Below, piece after piece: positions 45,459 to 55,529 of a stretch of DNA of 64,000 nucleotides. A program made the translations under genes and the position numbers. The DNA lies in assembly GCF_014841105.1 (NCBI RefSeq), contig NZ_JACYWE010000002.1:344434-408433 (forward strand), read 5' to 3'. The first letter of the stretch is position 1, and every line of letters begins with the position of its first letter. The notes under the pieces are model-generated. The model was not told the DNA's origin. It made no database searches and saw only the letters and a list, made by a program, of their open reading frames with translations. Source of the stretch: Lolliginicoccus lacisalsi (GTDB lineage: Bacteria; Actinomycetota; Actinomycetes; Mycobacteriales; Mycobacteriaceae).

Positions 45459-46210
45459 CAGATCTTCTCCAGGTTCTTCATCGTGTCGATGATGGAGTCC
45501 GTGGTGGGCTCGTAGAGCTCATCGACGATGTTTCCGTCGGAGAGGAACACGACACGATCGGCGTAGCTCGCGGCGCGCGGATCGTGGGTGACGATCACGA
45601 CGGTCTGCTCGAACTCATTCACCGAGGCCCGCAGGATCTCGAGGACCTCCGTCCCGGAACGGGAATCGAGGTTGCCGGTCGGCTCATCGCCGAAGATGAT
45701 CTCGGGCCGGCCCACGAGGGCGCGGGCGCAGGCGACGCGCTGCTGCTGCCCGCCCGACAATTCGTTCGGCCGGTGATCGAGCCGATCACCGAGGCCGAGG
45801 CGGGTCACGACGGTATCGAGCCATTCGTTGTCCGCGGCCCGTCCCGCGATGTCGAGCGGCAGCGTGATGTTCTCGAGCGCGGTCAAGGTCGGCACCAGGT
45901 TGAACGCCTGGAAGACGAAGCCGATGCGATCGCGCCGCAATTGCGTCATCTGCCGGTCGTTGAGCTCGGTGAGCTCGGTGCCGCCGATGTTCACCGAGCC
46001 GGAGGTGGCGGTATCGAGCCCGGCGAGGCAGTGCATCAGGGTGGACTTGCCGGATCCGGAGGGACCCATGATCGCGGTGAACTGGGCCCGGGCGAACTCG
46101 ACATCGACCCCGTCCAGCGCGCGTACCTGGGTGTCTCCACTGCCGTAGATCTTCATGAGGCTGCTTGCGCTGGCGGCGATGTCATCGCGGCCTGGATTCG
46201 TCTCGACCAT
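45458..46210 (-). CDS. ABC transporter ATPase, MacB/LolD type
   Basis: A 250-residue ATPase: Walker A IMGPSGSGKST, signature LSGGQQQR, Walker B IIFGDEPTGNLDS and H-loop VTHDPRAA. It pairs with the large permease gene overlapping its stop. ATG at 46210 is the likely start; ATG 46222 is an alternative. The cargo is unknown. Confidence 0.92.
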   Translation of the reverse strand: MVETNPGRDDIAASASSLMKIYGSGDTQVRALDGVDVEFARAQFTAIMGPSGSGKSTLMHCLAGLDTATSGSVNIGGTELTELNDRQMTQLRRDRIGFVFQAFNLVPTLTALENITLPLDIAGRAADNEWLDTVVTRLGLGDRLDHRPNELSGGQQQRVACARALVGRPEIIFGDEPTGNLDSRSGTEVLEILRASVNEFEQTVVIVTHDPRAASYADRVVFLSDGNIVDELYEPTTDSIIDTMKNLEKI

Positions 46211-46299
46211 GCGCCCCATCATTCCAACCAGGGCGGCCCCGCGCCATACGAACATGCCCCCGGTTCGAACATGCCCCGGCTCCGGGGGAACCCTGAGAG

Positions 46300-47004
46300 C
46301 TAGGCGGCGTCCGCGATCGCCCGCCGGTAGGGCCAGCGATAGGTCGTCGGCGTCGCGCCATGGTGCAGGCTCAGGTCGATCGCGTCGAGGAAGGCCTGCC
46401 GCGGCCCGGAGCGCTGGAGGTGCTTGGCCTTGATGGCGAGGCGGACCACGCCGCCACGCCGCGCGACACGCTCGGAGGTCATCACCAGCGAGCGGCACCA
46501 CCATGGTTCCGAGAGGAACCCCTCCCCCACGCCGAGGACGCGCGCCCGGGTGACGAGGTTGTGCTCGAGGTCGCGGATGGCGGTGAGATCGGCGCACAGG
46601 CGGAACCCGACGCGCGGCAGCATCATCAGGGCGCCCTCGGAGACGATCCAGCGTGGCGGCGCGAACAGCCTCGTGCGCAGGCCCGCCTCCTCCATGACGC
46701 GATCGGCCGCGATCAGCCGGAGCATCGCCTCGTGAGCTGGGAGGGTGGCGAACTCGGCGCGGCGCTTCTTCGTCGCGGCCTGGTCGTAGCCATGCATGAC
46801 GATCGAGGCGCCACGCTCCTGCTCGCCACGCAGCCATTCCTGCGTCCCGGGGGCGTTGAGCAGGCGATACTTGCCCTTCATGCGGGGCGCGACGAGCAGC
46901 GACACCGGCACGTCCCGCTTCTGGAGCTCCTCGAGGAAGCTCGCCGTGAGATCCACGGTGGTATCGCGGATTCCGGAGGCCGAGACCAACAGTTCTGCGC
47001 TCAT
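46300..47004 (-). CDS. DUF2334 polysaccharide-deacetylase-like protein
   Basis: A 234-residue protein of the NodB-like fold. SVSASGIRDTT, VSLLVAPRMKGKY and IVMHGYDQ match DUF2334, found in actinobacteria and annotated as putative deacetylase. The strongly conserved His-His pair of NodB enzymes is only partly evident, so activity is uncertain. Confidence 0.8.
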   Translation of the reverse strand: MSAELLVSASGIRDTTVDLTASFLEELQKRDVPVSLLVAPRMKGKYRLLNAPGTQEWLRGEQERGASIVMHGYDQAATKKRRAEFATLPAHEAMLRLIAADRVMEEAGLRTRLFAPPRWIVSEGALMMLPRVGFRLCADLTAIRDLEHNLVTRARVLGVGEGFLSEPWWCRSLVMTSERVARRGGVVRLAIKAKHLQRSGPRQAFLDAIDLSLHHGATPTTYRWPYRRAIADAA

Positions 47005-47112
47005 AGTCCCACGGTCACATCATGGGATGTACGCCTACTGGCCCCAAGGTGTCCGCTATGCGAACGTTTCGCGCCAGGGGCGCGTCCGGGACCACGAAAG
47101 GGCATGTGCTGC

Positions 47113-47604
47113 TCAGGGCAGCAGCGATTCGATCGCCCCGGTCACCGCGGGATCATCCGGCATGGTGCCCGGCCGGAAGCGCTTGGCCACCGAGCCTCGC
47201 GCATCAACGAGGAACTTCTCGAAGTTCCACTGGATGTCCCCCGCCTCGCCCGCGTCGTCCGCGGTCGCGGCCAGCACCTCATACAGCGGATGCCGCTGCG
47301 CGCCATTGACATCGGTCTTCTCCAGCATCGGGAACGTCACCCCGAACGTGGTGGAGCAGAACGTCGCGATCTCCTCGGCCGTGCCCGGCTCCTGCCCGCC
47401 GAACTGGTTGCACGGCACGCCGACCACCGTCAGCCCGCGCTCGCGGTACCGCCCGGCGATCTCCTCGAGCTGCTGGTACTGCGGCGTGAGCCCGCACCGG
47501 GATGCCACGTTGACCACCAGGTACGGGCCAGGGCCGAGATCGGCAAGCGTGGTCGGCTCGCCGCCGAGGGTTCGCAGGGGCAGGGAGGCAACGGTTTGCG
47601 ACAT
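47113..47604 (-). CDS. Glutathione peroxidase-family thiol peroxidase
   Basis: A 163-residue peroxidase with the peroxidatic Cys37 (NVASRCGLTPQY), GVPCNQFGGQEPG and WNFEKFLV. The residue is cysteine, not selenocysteine, and the actinobacterial enzymes usually use thioredoxin rather than glutathione as the reductant. It reduces hydroperoxides in the cytoplasm. Confidence 0.92.
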   Translation of the reverse strand: MSQTVASLPLRTLGGEPTTLADLGPGPYLVVNVASRCGLTPQYQQLEEIAGRYRERGLTVVGVPCNQFGGQEPGTAEEIATFCSTTFGVTFPMLEKTDVNGAQRHPLYEVLAATADDAGEAGDIQWNFEKFLVDARGSVAKRFRPGTMPDDPAVTGAIESLLP

Positions 47605-47712
47605 GCCACCAAGGTACCGATCACGGTCCGGCAGGTCACGGGTTCATCCAGGAGCAGCGACCATTGTGTTGCGGGATTACCAGAGCATTACCCGCCGTGT
47701 GAGACTTGCCGC

Positions 47713-48474
47713 ATGAGAGCTCGCTGGGGAACCCTCGCTGCCGCAGGCCTGCTGGCAGTGCTCGCCGCCGGATGCGTCTCCACCCAGCCCAGCGAGTCCC
47801 TGGCCGTGCGCGCGCCCGGTTCGCTGCGCGGCGCCCTCGACGACGTGGCCAGGCAGTTCGAGGACGCGCACCGCGGCATCGCCATCACGATCCGCTACGA
47901 CGGCCATCCGGGTGCCATGGAGCAACTCGGCACCGCTCTCGATCAGCCCCGCACCGCTGACGAGGCCATTGATGTGCTCATCACCGAGGATGAGTCGCTC
48001 ATGTGGCAGGCGGTGGACGAGGGGCTCGTCAGCGGCGATCCCGTCACGCTCGCCCGCAGCACCTATGTCGTGGCCATCCCCAGCGGGGCTGATTCCACCT
48101 TCGACGACGTCGTATCCAGCGCGATGGCGGTGTCCACCTGCTCCGAGGAGCTCCCCTGCGGGCAAGCCGCCCACGCTGTGGCCCGCCGCGCCGGGCTCGC
48201 CATCGACACCGACCTCCAGGAGCAGACACCCAGCGAGGTCCTCGAGCGCGTCATCGACGGCAGCGCCGAAGCCGGGCTCGTCCTCGACACCGCCACCCAC
48301 GCTGCCGGGCAGGACGTCACGATCCTCGACCTGCCGTTCCCCGCGAGCACCACGAGCCTCGCCGCACCGGTCGCGGAGTCCCCGGACCGCGCTGCCGCGC
48401 AGCGATTCATCGAGTTCCTCCGCACTGACGAGGCGCAGGACGCGCTCGACCATTCCGGGCTCGCTGCCCGCTAG
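47713..48474 (+). CDS. ModA-like substrate-binding lipoprotein
   Basis: A 253-residue protein with a lipobox LAAGC (Cys21) after MRARWGTLAAAGLLAVLAAG. The mature part is a molybdate-binding-like periplasmic domain (RGALDDVARQFEDAHRGI, ending QRFIEFLRTDEAQDALDHSG). No ModB or ModC permease or ATPase gene lies nearby, so it is an orphan binding protein here. Molybdate is only one possible ligand. The fold's usual Ser-Thr ligand residues are not clearly recognisable. Confidence 0.75.
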   Translation: MRARWGTLAAAGLLAVLAAGCVSTQPSESLAVRAPGSLRGALDDVARQFEDAHRGIAITIRYDGHPGAMEQLGTALDQPRTADEAIDVLITEDESLMWQAVDEGLVSGDPVTLARSTYVVAIPSGADSTFDDVVSSAMAVSTCSEELPCGQAAHAVARRAGLAIDTDLQEQTPSEVLERVIDGSAEAGLVLDTATHAAGQDVTILDLPFPASTTSLAAPVAESPDRAAAQRFIEFLRTDEAQDALDHSGLAAR

Positions 48475-48501
48475 GTCGTCGGGACTTCAGGCGTCGGGGC
48501 T

Positions 48502-50595
48502 TCAGGCGTCGGCAAGCCCCACCTGGTCGAGGACCCAGGCGAACTCGAACGCCACTTCCTTCCACTTCTCGTACCGGCCGCTGACTCCCCCGTGGCCGGC
48601 GCTCATCTCGGTCTTGAGCAGCACATCGCTGGCACCAGCCTCGCGGAGGCGCGCCACCCACTTCGCGGGCTCGACATAGAGCACCCGGGTGTCGTTGATG
48701 CTGGTGATCGCCAGGATGGGCGGATAGTCCTGCTCGAGGACGTTCTCGTAGGGCGAGTAGGACTTCATGTACTCGTAGACGGCCGGATCCTCGAGGGGGT
48801 TGCCCCACTCGTCCCATTCGATGACGGTCAGTGGCAGCGACGGGTCGAGGATGGACGTGAGGGGGTCGACGAACGGCACGTTGGCGAGAATGCCGTCGAA
48901 CAGCCCGGGAGCCATGTTGGCCACGGCGCCCATGAGCAGCCCACCGGCACTACCGCCGTCGGCGATGATGCTGCGGGCGTGCCCGGTGTCGCGCAGATGA
49001 CGGGCGCACGCGATGAAATCGGTGAATGTGTTCTTCTTGGTCAGGGTCTTGCCCGTGTCATACCAATGGCGACCCATCTCGCCACCGCCGCGGACGTGGG
49101 CGACGACGAATGCCATCCCCCGGTCGAGCAGGGAGAGCCGTGACACCGAGAATGACGGGTCGGTGCAGGACTCGTACGAGCCGTATCCGTAGAGCAGCAC
49201 CGGGGCGGGACTATGCAGGTCGGTGCGCTGGATGATCGACAGCGGGATGCGGGTGCCATCCTCAGCAACCGCCCACTCGCGACGCTGCTCGTAGTGGCCC
49301 CGATCGTAGCCCCCGAGAACAGGCTGCTCCTTGCGCAGTAGCAGTTCCCCGCTGGCGAGCTCGTAATCGAACACCCGCACGGGCGTGATGAACGAGGTGA
49401 AACCGATGCGCAGATAGGGAGCGGACCATTCGGGGTTGGCGCCGGCACCGGCGGTGTAGAGCTCCTCGCCGAAGTCGATCTCCTGCATGTCCCCGTAGCC
49501 GTTCTCAGTGAGGGGCCACAGCGCGAGGCGGGCGATGGCGCCACGCCGGTAGCCCACCACGAGGTGATCGCGGAAGGACTCGACGTCCTCGATCCGCACG
49601 TCCTCGCGGTGCGGGATGAGGACCCGCTGCGCGGTGGGATCGGCGACGGGCGCGTCGGCGAGCTCGAAGTTCTCGGCACCCTCGTTGTGCAGGATGAGGA
49701 ACCGGTCCTCCCCCGCGACGACGACATGATCGATGCCGTACTCGACTCCCTCGCGGCGCGGCAGCACCACCGTGAACTCGCCGGTGGGGTCATCGGCGGC
49801 GAGGACGCGAGCCTCGCTGGTGATCTTGGAGCCCACCTCGATGACGAGGTACCGGCGGCTGCGCGTGATGCCGATGCCGGTCCAGTAGCGCTCGTCGGGC
49901 TCGTGGAAGACCACGACATCGTCGCTGCTCGGCGCACCGAGCTGGTGCCGCCACACCGTGTCGGGACGCCACGATTCGTCGACGGTCAGATAGAACAGGT
50001 ACGTGCCGCTCGGGTCCCACAATGCCCCCGGGGAGGTGTTGGGGATCTCGTCCCCGAGCAGCTCATCGGTGCGCAGGTCCTTCACGCGCAGCGTGTAGCG
50101 CTCGTCCCCGGCGGTATCGACACCATAAGCGAGCAGGTTGCCGTCCTCGGTGACAGCGAAGCTGCCGAGGCTGAAGAACTCGTGCCCCTCTGCTTCCTTG
50201 TTCGCGTCGAGCAGCACCTGCTCGCCGGGCATCCCGGCCCCCGACTCCACGGCGGGCGGGGTCCAGTCATCCTCGCCCGCGATGGGGCATCGGCAGCTCA
50301 GGCCATACTGCTGGCCCTCGACGGTCCGGCTGTAGTACCACCAGGGGCCGCGGCGCACGGGCACCGACATGTCGGTCTCCTGGGTGCGGTTCTTGATCTC
50401 GGTGAAGATCTTCTCCCGCAGCCCCGAGAGATGCGCGGTGCGGCGCTCGGTGTAGGCGTTCTCGGACGCGAGGTAGTCGATGACCTCGGGGTCGGACTTG
50501 TCGCGCAGCCACTCATAGTTGTCGATCACCACATCGCCATGGTGCTCACGACGATGCGGGACCTGCTTGGCGCGCGGCGGCACCGGAGCCGTCAT
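48502..50595 (-). CDS. ptrB: Prolyl oligopeptidase-family peptidase (oligopeptidase B)
   Basis: A 697-residue serine peptidase. N-terminal beta-propeller; C-terminal alpha/beta-hydrolase with Ser549 (GGSAGG), Asp635 (INDTRVLY) and His668 (SAGHGG). It cleaves short peptides after basic residues in the cytosol. ATG at 50595 overlaps the purC stop (ATGA), so the peptidase is co-expressed with purC, as for Rv0781/82 and Rv0780 of M. tuberculosis. Confidence 0.92.
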   Translation of the reverse strand: MTAPVPPRAKQVPHRREHHGDVVIDNYEWLRDKSDPEVIDYLASENAYTERRTAHLSGLREKIFTEIKNRTQETDMSVPVRRGPWWYYSRTVEGQQYGLSCRCPIAGEDDWTPPAVESGAGMPGEQVLLDANKEAEGHEFFSLGSFAVTEDGNLLAYGVDTAGDERYTLRVKDLRTDELLGDEIPNTSPGALWDPSGTYLFYLTVDESWRPDTVWRHQLGAPSSDDVVVFHEPDERYWTGIGITRSRRYLVIEVGSKITSEARVLAADDPTGEFTVVLPRREGVEYGIDHVVVAGEDRFLILHNEGAENFELADAPVADPTAQRVLIPHREDVRIEDVESFRDHLVVGYRRGAIARLALWPLTENGYGDMQEIDFGEELYTAGAGANPEWSAPYLRIGFTSFITPVRVFDYELASGELLLRKEQPVLGGYDRGHYEQRREWAVAEDGTRIPLSIIQRTDLHSPAPVLLYGYGSYESCTDPSFSVSRLSLLDRGMAFVVAHVRGGGEMGRHWYDTGKTLTKKNTFTDFIACARHLRDTGHARSIIADGGSAGGLLMGAVANMAPGLFDGILANVPFVDPLTSILDPSLPLTVIEWDEWGNPLEDPAVYEYMKSYSPYENVLEQDYPPILAITSINDTRVLYVEPAKWVARLREAGASDVLLKTEMSAGHGGVSGRYEKWKEVAFEFAWVLDQVGLADA

Positions 50596-51497
50596 GCCTC
50601 GGTCCAGGCCGACTCGCCCAGCCACTCATCGAACGACAGGCCAGAGATCCGCTCGTACGCCTCGATGTAGCGCTTGCGGGTCGCATCGACCACGTCATCA
50701 GGCAGTGGCGGGGGCGGGCTGTCGGAGTCACGGTCCCAGCCCGATTCCGGGCTGGTCAACCAGTCACGCACGAATTGCTTGTCGAAGCTGGGCTGCACCT
50801 TCCCTGGCTCGTAGTCCTCCACCGTCCAGAACCGCGAGGAATCCGGCGTGAGCACCTCATCGGCGAGAATGAGGTTGTTGCCCGAATCCATCCCGAACTC
50901 GAACTTCGTGTCGGCCAGGATCAAGCCGCGGGCCTCGGTCAGCGTCGAGGCGCGCAGGTAGATGTCCAGCGTCTCCGTGCGCAGCCGGTACGCGAGGTCC
51001 GCGCCGAGCTTCTCCGTGACCGCTTCGAACGTGATGTTCTCATCGTGCTCGCCGATCGCGGCCTTCGTCGCCGGAGTGAAGATCGCCTCCTCCAGCCGGG
51101 ACGCCTCGCCCAGCCCCTCCGGCAACGTCACGCCGCACACCGATCCGGTGGCCTGGTAATCCTTGAGGGCCGAGCCGGACAGGTAGCCCCGCGCCACGCA
51201 CTCGAACGGGATCATCGTCAGCTTCTTGACGATCAGCGCCCGGCCCAGCACCTCCTCGGGGATGCGCGAGTCATCGGCGGCGGCGGCGAGATGGTTCGGC
51301 ACGCCTAGCTCGTTGAAGAAGAACACGCTCATCGCGGTGAGCACGCGCCCCTTGTCCGGGATCGGGGTCTCGAGCACGTGGTCATAGGCAGAGATCCGGT
51401 CGGACACCACCATGAGCAGGCTCTCGCCGTCGATGTCGTACAGGTCGCGAACCTTGCCGGACGCGATGTGGGTGTAATCAGCCAAAGTAGGACGCAC
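50592..51497 (-). CDS. purC: SAICAR synthase
   Basis: A 301-residue phosphoribosylaminoimidazole-succinocarboxamide synthase: [50 protein letters not shown] and [14 protein letters not shown]. It joins CAIR and aspartate. GTG at 51497 is chosen because TAGGGT lies exactly 7 nt upstream (leaderless) and the length then fits the family; an in-frame GTG at 51506 lies inside that -10. Confidence 0.95.
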   Translation of the reverse strand: MRPTLADYTHIASGKVRDLYDIDGESLLMVVSDRISAYDHVLETPIPDKGRVLTAMSVFFFNELGVPNHLAAAADDSRIPEEVLGRALIVKKLTMIPFECVARGYLSGSALKDYQATGSVCGVTLPEGLGEASRLEEAIFTPATKAAIGEHDENITFEAVTEKLGADLAYRLRTETLDIYLRASTLTEARGLILADTKFEFGMDSGNNLILADEVLTPDSSRFWTVEDYEPGKVQPSFDKQFVRDWLTSPESGWDRDSDSPPPPLPDDVVDATRKRYIEAYERISGLSFDEWLGESAWTEA

Positions 51498-51504
51498 GGC
51501 GTAC

Positions 51505-51510
51505 ACCCTA
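51505..51510 (-). promoter_or_regulatory. -10 element for leaderless purC
   Basis: TAGGGT on the minus strand ends 7 nt before GTG 51497. No -35 match and no Shine-Dalgarno are seen. Confidence 0.6.
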
Positions 51511-51638
51511 GTGCTTTCTGCCGACAAACTGGGAGCCGAACCCAGCGAACTGCCGGAATGGTGACCAAACCCGCCTTCTGGCGGCCTGGAGGCCAGCATG
51601 ATCGGGCTGCTGCGGGCGGGCCCGCGGTCAGCAGCCGA

Positions 51639-52055
51639 CTACCTGGGCAAGGCGTTCCGGATCTGCCCAGCCGGGGAGTCGAGGGTCATGCGGTGCGGCC
51701 ACTGGAAGCTGCCACGCAGGCCGAGCCCGTCGCCAGGATTGCGCGGCAGCACATGCAGGTGCACGTGGAAGACCTCCTGGCCCGCGGCGATGCCATCCGC
51801 GAGGAAGAGGTTGATGCCGGCGGGCTCGAGGGGGCTGCGGCGCAGCGCGGCCGCGAGCCTCTGCGCCGTCGCGAACAGGGGCCCGGCAAGATCGGGATCA
51901 AGCTCGGCGAGGTTCGTGGCGTGCTGCTTCGGGATCACCAGCAGGTGCCCGGGCGTCATCGGGCGGATATCCATGAACGCCAGGACCTGCTCATCCTCGT
52001 GCACCCGGCTGGCCTCGGCCCGGCCGGACACGATATCGCAGAAGATGCATGCCAC
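51639..52055 (-). CDS. HIT-family nucleotide hydrolase
   Basis: A 138-residue HIT protein beginning ACIFCDIVSGRAEASRV; the histidine triad is HVHLHVLPR near residue 100. It hydrolyses or transfers nucleotidyl groups. GTG at 52055 has AGGAG at good spacing. It follows purB by 8 bp in the same direction and is separated from purC by 141 bp, so it is probably co-transcribed with purB. Confidence 0.9.
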   Translation of the reverse strand: MACIFCDIVSGRAEASRVHEDEQVLAFMDIRPMTPGHLLVIPKQHATNLAELDPDLAGPLFATAQRLAAALRRSPLEPAGINLFLADGIAAGQEVFHVHLHVLPRNPGDGLGLRGSFQWPHRMTLDSPAGQIRNALPR

Positions 52056-52063
52056 TGGCGCTC

Positions 52064-53503
52064 CTAGAGGATGGGGGCGGGCTGGTAGGCAGCGGCGTCC
52101 GGGTATCGCTCCGCCAGGATCGCTACCCGCGCCACCACGCTGGCCACCTGGGCCTCCGCGGCACCGACGAAGGCCGACTTGTCGGCGAGCGCCTCCTCGA
52201 GCTGAGCGCGGTCCAGCGGGATGCGTGAATCCTCGGCGAGCCGGTCCAGCAGGTCCTGCTCGGCACCCTGCTCGCGCATGGCGAGCGCGACGGCCACCGC
52301 GTGCTCCTTGATGGCCTCGTGGGCGGTCTCCCGGCCCACTCCCGCGCGCACCGCGGCCATCAGCACCTTCGTGGTCGCGAGGAACGGCAGGTAGCGGTCG
52401 AGCTCGCGCTCCACCACCGCCGGGTAGGCGCCGAACTCGTCGAGCACGGTGAGGAAGGTCTCGAACATGCCGTCGATGGCGAAGAACGCATCGGGCAGCG
52501 CGACGCGCCGCACCACCGAGCAGAAGACGTCCCCCTCGTTCCACTGGGCACCAGCGAGCTCCGCGGCCATCGAGCCATAGCCGCGCAGGATCACCTGCAG
52601 GCCGTTCACGCGCTCGCACGAGCGGGTGTTCATCTTGTGCGGCATCGCCGACGATCCGACCTGGCCGGGCTGGAATCCCTCGGTCACGAGCTCATGGCCG
52701 GCCATCAAGCGGATGGTGTGGGCGAACGACGACGGACCCGCGCCGAGCTGCACGAGCGCGGACAGCACCTCGTGGTCCAGGGAACGGGGATACACCTGGC
52801 CGACGCTGGTGAGGACCTCGCGGAAGCCCAGATGATCGGCGATGGACGCCTCGAGGGCCGCGAGCTTGCCAGCATCGCCACCGAGGAGGTCGAGCATGTC
52901 CTGCGCGGTACCCATGGGCCCCTTGATCCCGCGCAGCGGGTAGCGATCGATGAGCTCGCGGACGCGATCGAGAGCGACGATGATTTCCTCGGCCGCGGAG
53001 GCGAAGCGCTTGCCCAGGGTGGTGGCCTGCGCGGCGACATTGTGGCTGCGCCCGGCCATCACGAGCCCGGAGTACTGGCTGGCGCGCTCGGCGAGGCGGG
53101 CCGCGACGGCCACACCGCGATCGTGGACGAGCTCGAGGGCGCGGCGGACCTGGAGCTGCTCGACGTTCTCGGTCAGATCGCGGCTGGTCATGCCCTTGTG
53201 GATGTGCTCATGACCGGCGAGCGCGCTGAACTCCTCGATGCGGGCCTTCACATCGTGGCGGGTGACCCGCTCGCGCTGCGCGATGGATGCCAGATCGACC
53301 TGGTCGACCACCGCCTCATAGGCCTCGATGACCCCGGCGGGCACGTCGATCCCGAGCTTCCGCTGGGCGCTCAGCACCGCGATCCACAGCTGCCGCTCGA
53401 GCACGATCTTGTTCTCCGGCGACCACACGTGGGTCATCCCCGCGCTCGCGTAGCGGGTAGCCAGGACGTTGGGCACGGGGCGCTTGGAATCCTCGGTGGT
53501 CAC
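52064..53503 (-). CDS. purB: Adenylosuccinate lyase
   Basis: A 479-residue fumarase/aspartase-superfamily enzyme. Motifs: HEHIHKGMTSRDLTEN and GSSAMPHKMN, the conserved lyase signature. It releases fumarate from SAICAR and adenylosuccinate, steps of IMP and AMP synthesis. GTG at 53503 follows TACACT by 8 nt, so it may be leaderless; the frame is open further upstream without family sequence. Confidence 0.95.
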   Translation of the reverse strand: MTTEDSKRPVPNVLATRYASAGMTHVWSPENKIVLERQLWIAVLSAQRKLGIDVPAGVIEAYEAVVDQVDLASIAQRERVTRHDVKARIEEFSALAGHEHIHKGMTSRDLTENVEQLQVRRALELVHDRGVAVAARLAERASQYSGLVMAGRSHNVAAQATTLGKRFASAAEEIIVALDRVRELIDRYPLRGIKGPMGTAQDMLDLLGGDAGKLAALEASIADHLGFREVLTSVGQVYPRSLDHEVLSALVQLGAGPSSFAHTIRLMAGHELVTEGFQPGQVGSSAMPHKMNTRSCERVNGLQVILRGYGSMAAELAGAQWNEGDVFCSVVRRVALPDAFFAIDGMFETFLTVLDEFGAYPAVVERELDRYLPFLATTKVLMAAVRAGVGRETAHEAIKEHAVAVALAMREQGAEQDLLDRLAEDSRIPLDRAQLEEALADKSAFVGAAEAQVASVVARVAILAERYPDAAAYQPAPIL

Positions 53504-53562
53504 AGCCCACGAGTGTAGTGGCAGGCGCGCGCCCCGCGAACTCCCCCTGGCGCATCCCGGTA

Positions 53563-53613
53563 CCGATCGTGAGGATCCAGCCACCTCCGGCGTGGCCAGA
53601 TCTTCACGATCGG
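53563..53613. repeat. 15-bp inverted repeat upstream of purB
   Basis: CCGATCGTGAGGATC (53563-53577) and GATCTTCACGATCGG (53599-53613) pair with one G-U-type mismatch around 21 nt. It lies between the TetR stop (53632) and purB, so it may terminate the TetR mRNA. Confidence 0.75.
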
Positions 53614-53631
53614 GCGCGGAGGGGCGGGCGC

Positions 53632-54246
53632 TTAGGGGGCTTTGGGCGCTAGCGCGTCGAGGACCGGCTCGAGCGCCCGCGCGACCACCTGCTCGGCATC
53701 GACGGCGCCACTGATCAATACGTCGAGCACGATGCCATCGAGCAAGGCTCGCAGCGCGCGCATCCCGTCCGCGGAAACGACCCGTCCCGCGCGGGCCAGC
53801 ACCTCTGCGAGGATGGCCGTCTCCGCCTCCTGGAACCGCTGCGCGTGCGGGCGCAGCGCCGGGCGCCGCACCAGGGCCACCATCCGCTCGACGCGCGCCG
53901 GGATGCGCTGCGGACCCGCGGCACCGCCGGCAACGATCCTGGCGAGGAGCGCAGCGAGGTCACGAGGCTGCGAGGGAGCCATCGAGGCATCGGGGGCGAC
54001 GCCACGCTCGAGCAGCTCGAGCTCCCGCTGCCCGCTGAAGTCCAGGGCAGCAACAAGAACATCATCGCGGGTAGCGAAGTAGTAGGTGGTCGAGGCGAGC
54101 GGGAGGCCAGCGCGCCGCGCCACTGCCCGGTGCGTGACGGCATCGAGCCCGAGCTCCTCGAGCTGGTCCGCCGCCGCCAGGATCAGCGCCTGCCTGCGAC
54201 GCTCGCCCTTCGGCGTCGAGGCAGGGTTCGTCGAGGCAGGATCCAC
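53632..54246 (-). CDS. TetR-family transcriptional regulator
   Basis: A 204-residue regulator with a standard HTH (LDAVTHRAVARRAGLPLASTTYYFATRDDVLVAAL). ATG at 54246. The palindromic ATACGTAT in the spacer upstream (54287-54294) may be its own operator. Target unknown; neighbours are purB and an aminotransferase. Confidence 0.85.
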   Translation of the reverse strand: MDPASTNPASTPKGERRRQALILAAADQLEELGLDAVTHRAVARRAGLPLASTTYYFATRDDVLVAALDFSGQRELELLERGVAPDASMAPSQPRDLAALLARIVAGGAAGPQRIPARVERMVALVRRPALRPHAQRFQEAETAILAEVLARAGRVVSADGMRALRALLDGIVLDVLISGAVDAEQVVARALEPVLDALAPKAP

Positions 54247-54286
54247 CGACGCATCGTCACAGGTGCCATGCCGCGTTGTCAGGCGA

Positions 54287-54294
54287 ATACGTAT
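54287..54294. promoter_or_regulatory. Candidate TetR autoregulatory site
   Basis: ATACGTAT, inside CGAATACGTATCG, is palindromic and lies 41 nt upstream of the TetR start. Confidence 0.35.
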
Positions 54295-54356
54295 CGGTTG
54301 GCTAACTGCCCCGCTGGACAGTCATCGCGCCCGGACCGTGCCCCGCTTGCACTGCC

Positions 54357-55529
54357 TCAGGTCGCTAGGCGCGGCAGCGCGCGCTGGAGGCGGCCAAGGG
54401 CCTCGTGCATGTCAGCGGTGGCGCCGGCGAAGCACAGCCGGATGTGGGTGTGGCCGTGCGCGGTGTCGAAGTCGATGCCGGGTGCCACCGCTACCCCGGT
54501 GGCGGCCAGCAGCCGCGAGCTCCAGTCGATGGTGTCGCTGGTGAGGTGGCTGATGTCGGCGTAGAGGTAGAACGCCCCGTCCGCGGGGGCAAGCCGCGTG
54601 ATGCCCAGGTTGTTCAGGCCCTCGAGGAGGATGTCGCGATTGACGCGGTAGCGCTGCACGTGGCCGTCCAGCTCGGCGAGCGATTCCTCGGTGAACGCGG
54701 CGATGGCGGCATGCTGGGAAATCGCCGGCGGGCAGACCGTGAGGTTGCTCGCGAGCCTGTTGGTGACGTCGCGGTACCGCGGGGGCAGCAGCATCCAGCC
54801 GAGGCGCCAGCCCGTCATGGAGAAGTACTTGGAGACCGATCCGATGACGGCGGCACTGCGGGAAAGGCTCCAGGCGCAGGTCTCGTCGTGATGGCCGTAG
54901 CTGATGCCGTGGTAGATCTCGTCAGAGATGAGCAGGGTGCCGTTGTGCTCGCACCATGCGGCGATGGCGGCGAGCGCGGCGCGGTCGATGATGGTTCCGG
55001 TGGGGTTCGTGGGGCTGGCGATGATGAGCCCCGCGGGGGGCTCGGGGAGGGCTTCTAGCTGGGCGAGCGTGGGCTGGAAACGGGTATCGGGCCCGCAATC
55101 GAGCTGATGGACGTGGCAGCCGAGCGCCTGGAGCACATTGCGGTAGGCCGGGTAGCCGGGCCGCGCCATGACGATGGTGTCGCCAACGTCGAAGGCGGCG
55201 AGGAACAGGATCGTGAATGCGCCGGAGGAGCCTGTGGTGATGACAACATCGTCCGGGTCAACGCTCACGCCATAGCGGCGCTGGTAGTAGTCGGCAATGG
55301 TGTCCTTCAGCGGCCGGATGCCGGTGGACTCGGTATAGCCAAGGACATGCTGGTCGAGCGCCGCGCGGGCAGCATCGAGAACGGGCCGGGGCGCGGGCGT
55401 CGACGGCTGGCCCGCGGCGAGGGCGATGACGTCGCCATGGGTGCGTTGCCGCTCGGCTGCTGCCTTCCACACGTCCATGACGTAGAACGGCGCGATGCTC
55501 GATCGCTGCGAGATGCGCGTCGGTGTCAC
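54357..55529 (-). CDS. Class I/II pyridoxal-phosphate aminotransferase
   Basis: A 390-residue fold-type I enzyme. [10 protein letters not shown] and the PLP lysine in [16 protein letters not shown] are clear. Substrate unknown; relatives act on aspartate, aromatic or N-succinyl-diaminopimelate substrates. GTG at 55529 overlaps the purD stop (GTGA), so purD and this gene are one unit. Confidence 0.9.
   Translation of the reverse strand: MTPTRISQRSSIAPFYVMDVWKAAAERQRTHGDVIALAAGQPSTPAPRPVLDAARAALDQHVLGYTESTGIRPLKDTIADYYQRRYGVSVDPDDVVITTGSSGAFTILFLAAFDVGDTIVMARPGYPAYRNVLQALGCHVHQLDCGPDTRFQPTLAQLEALPEPPAGLIIASPTNPTGTIIDRAALAAIAAWCEHNGTLLISDEIYHGISYGHHDETCAWSLSRSAAVIGSVSKYFSMTGWRLGWMLLPPRYRDVTNRLASNLTVCPPAISQHAAIAAFTEESLAELDGHVQRYRVNRDILLEGLNNLGITRLAPADGAFYLYADISHLTSDTIDWSSRLLAATGVAVAPGIDFDTAHGHTHIRLCFAGATADMHEALGRLQRALPRLAT

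Noticed and set aside
53563..53613. Another copy of palindromic element A
   Set aside because: The stem has the same size but none of the CAAACGCGATAGAA core or CCTGG spacer.
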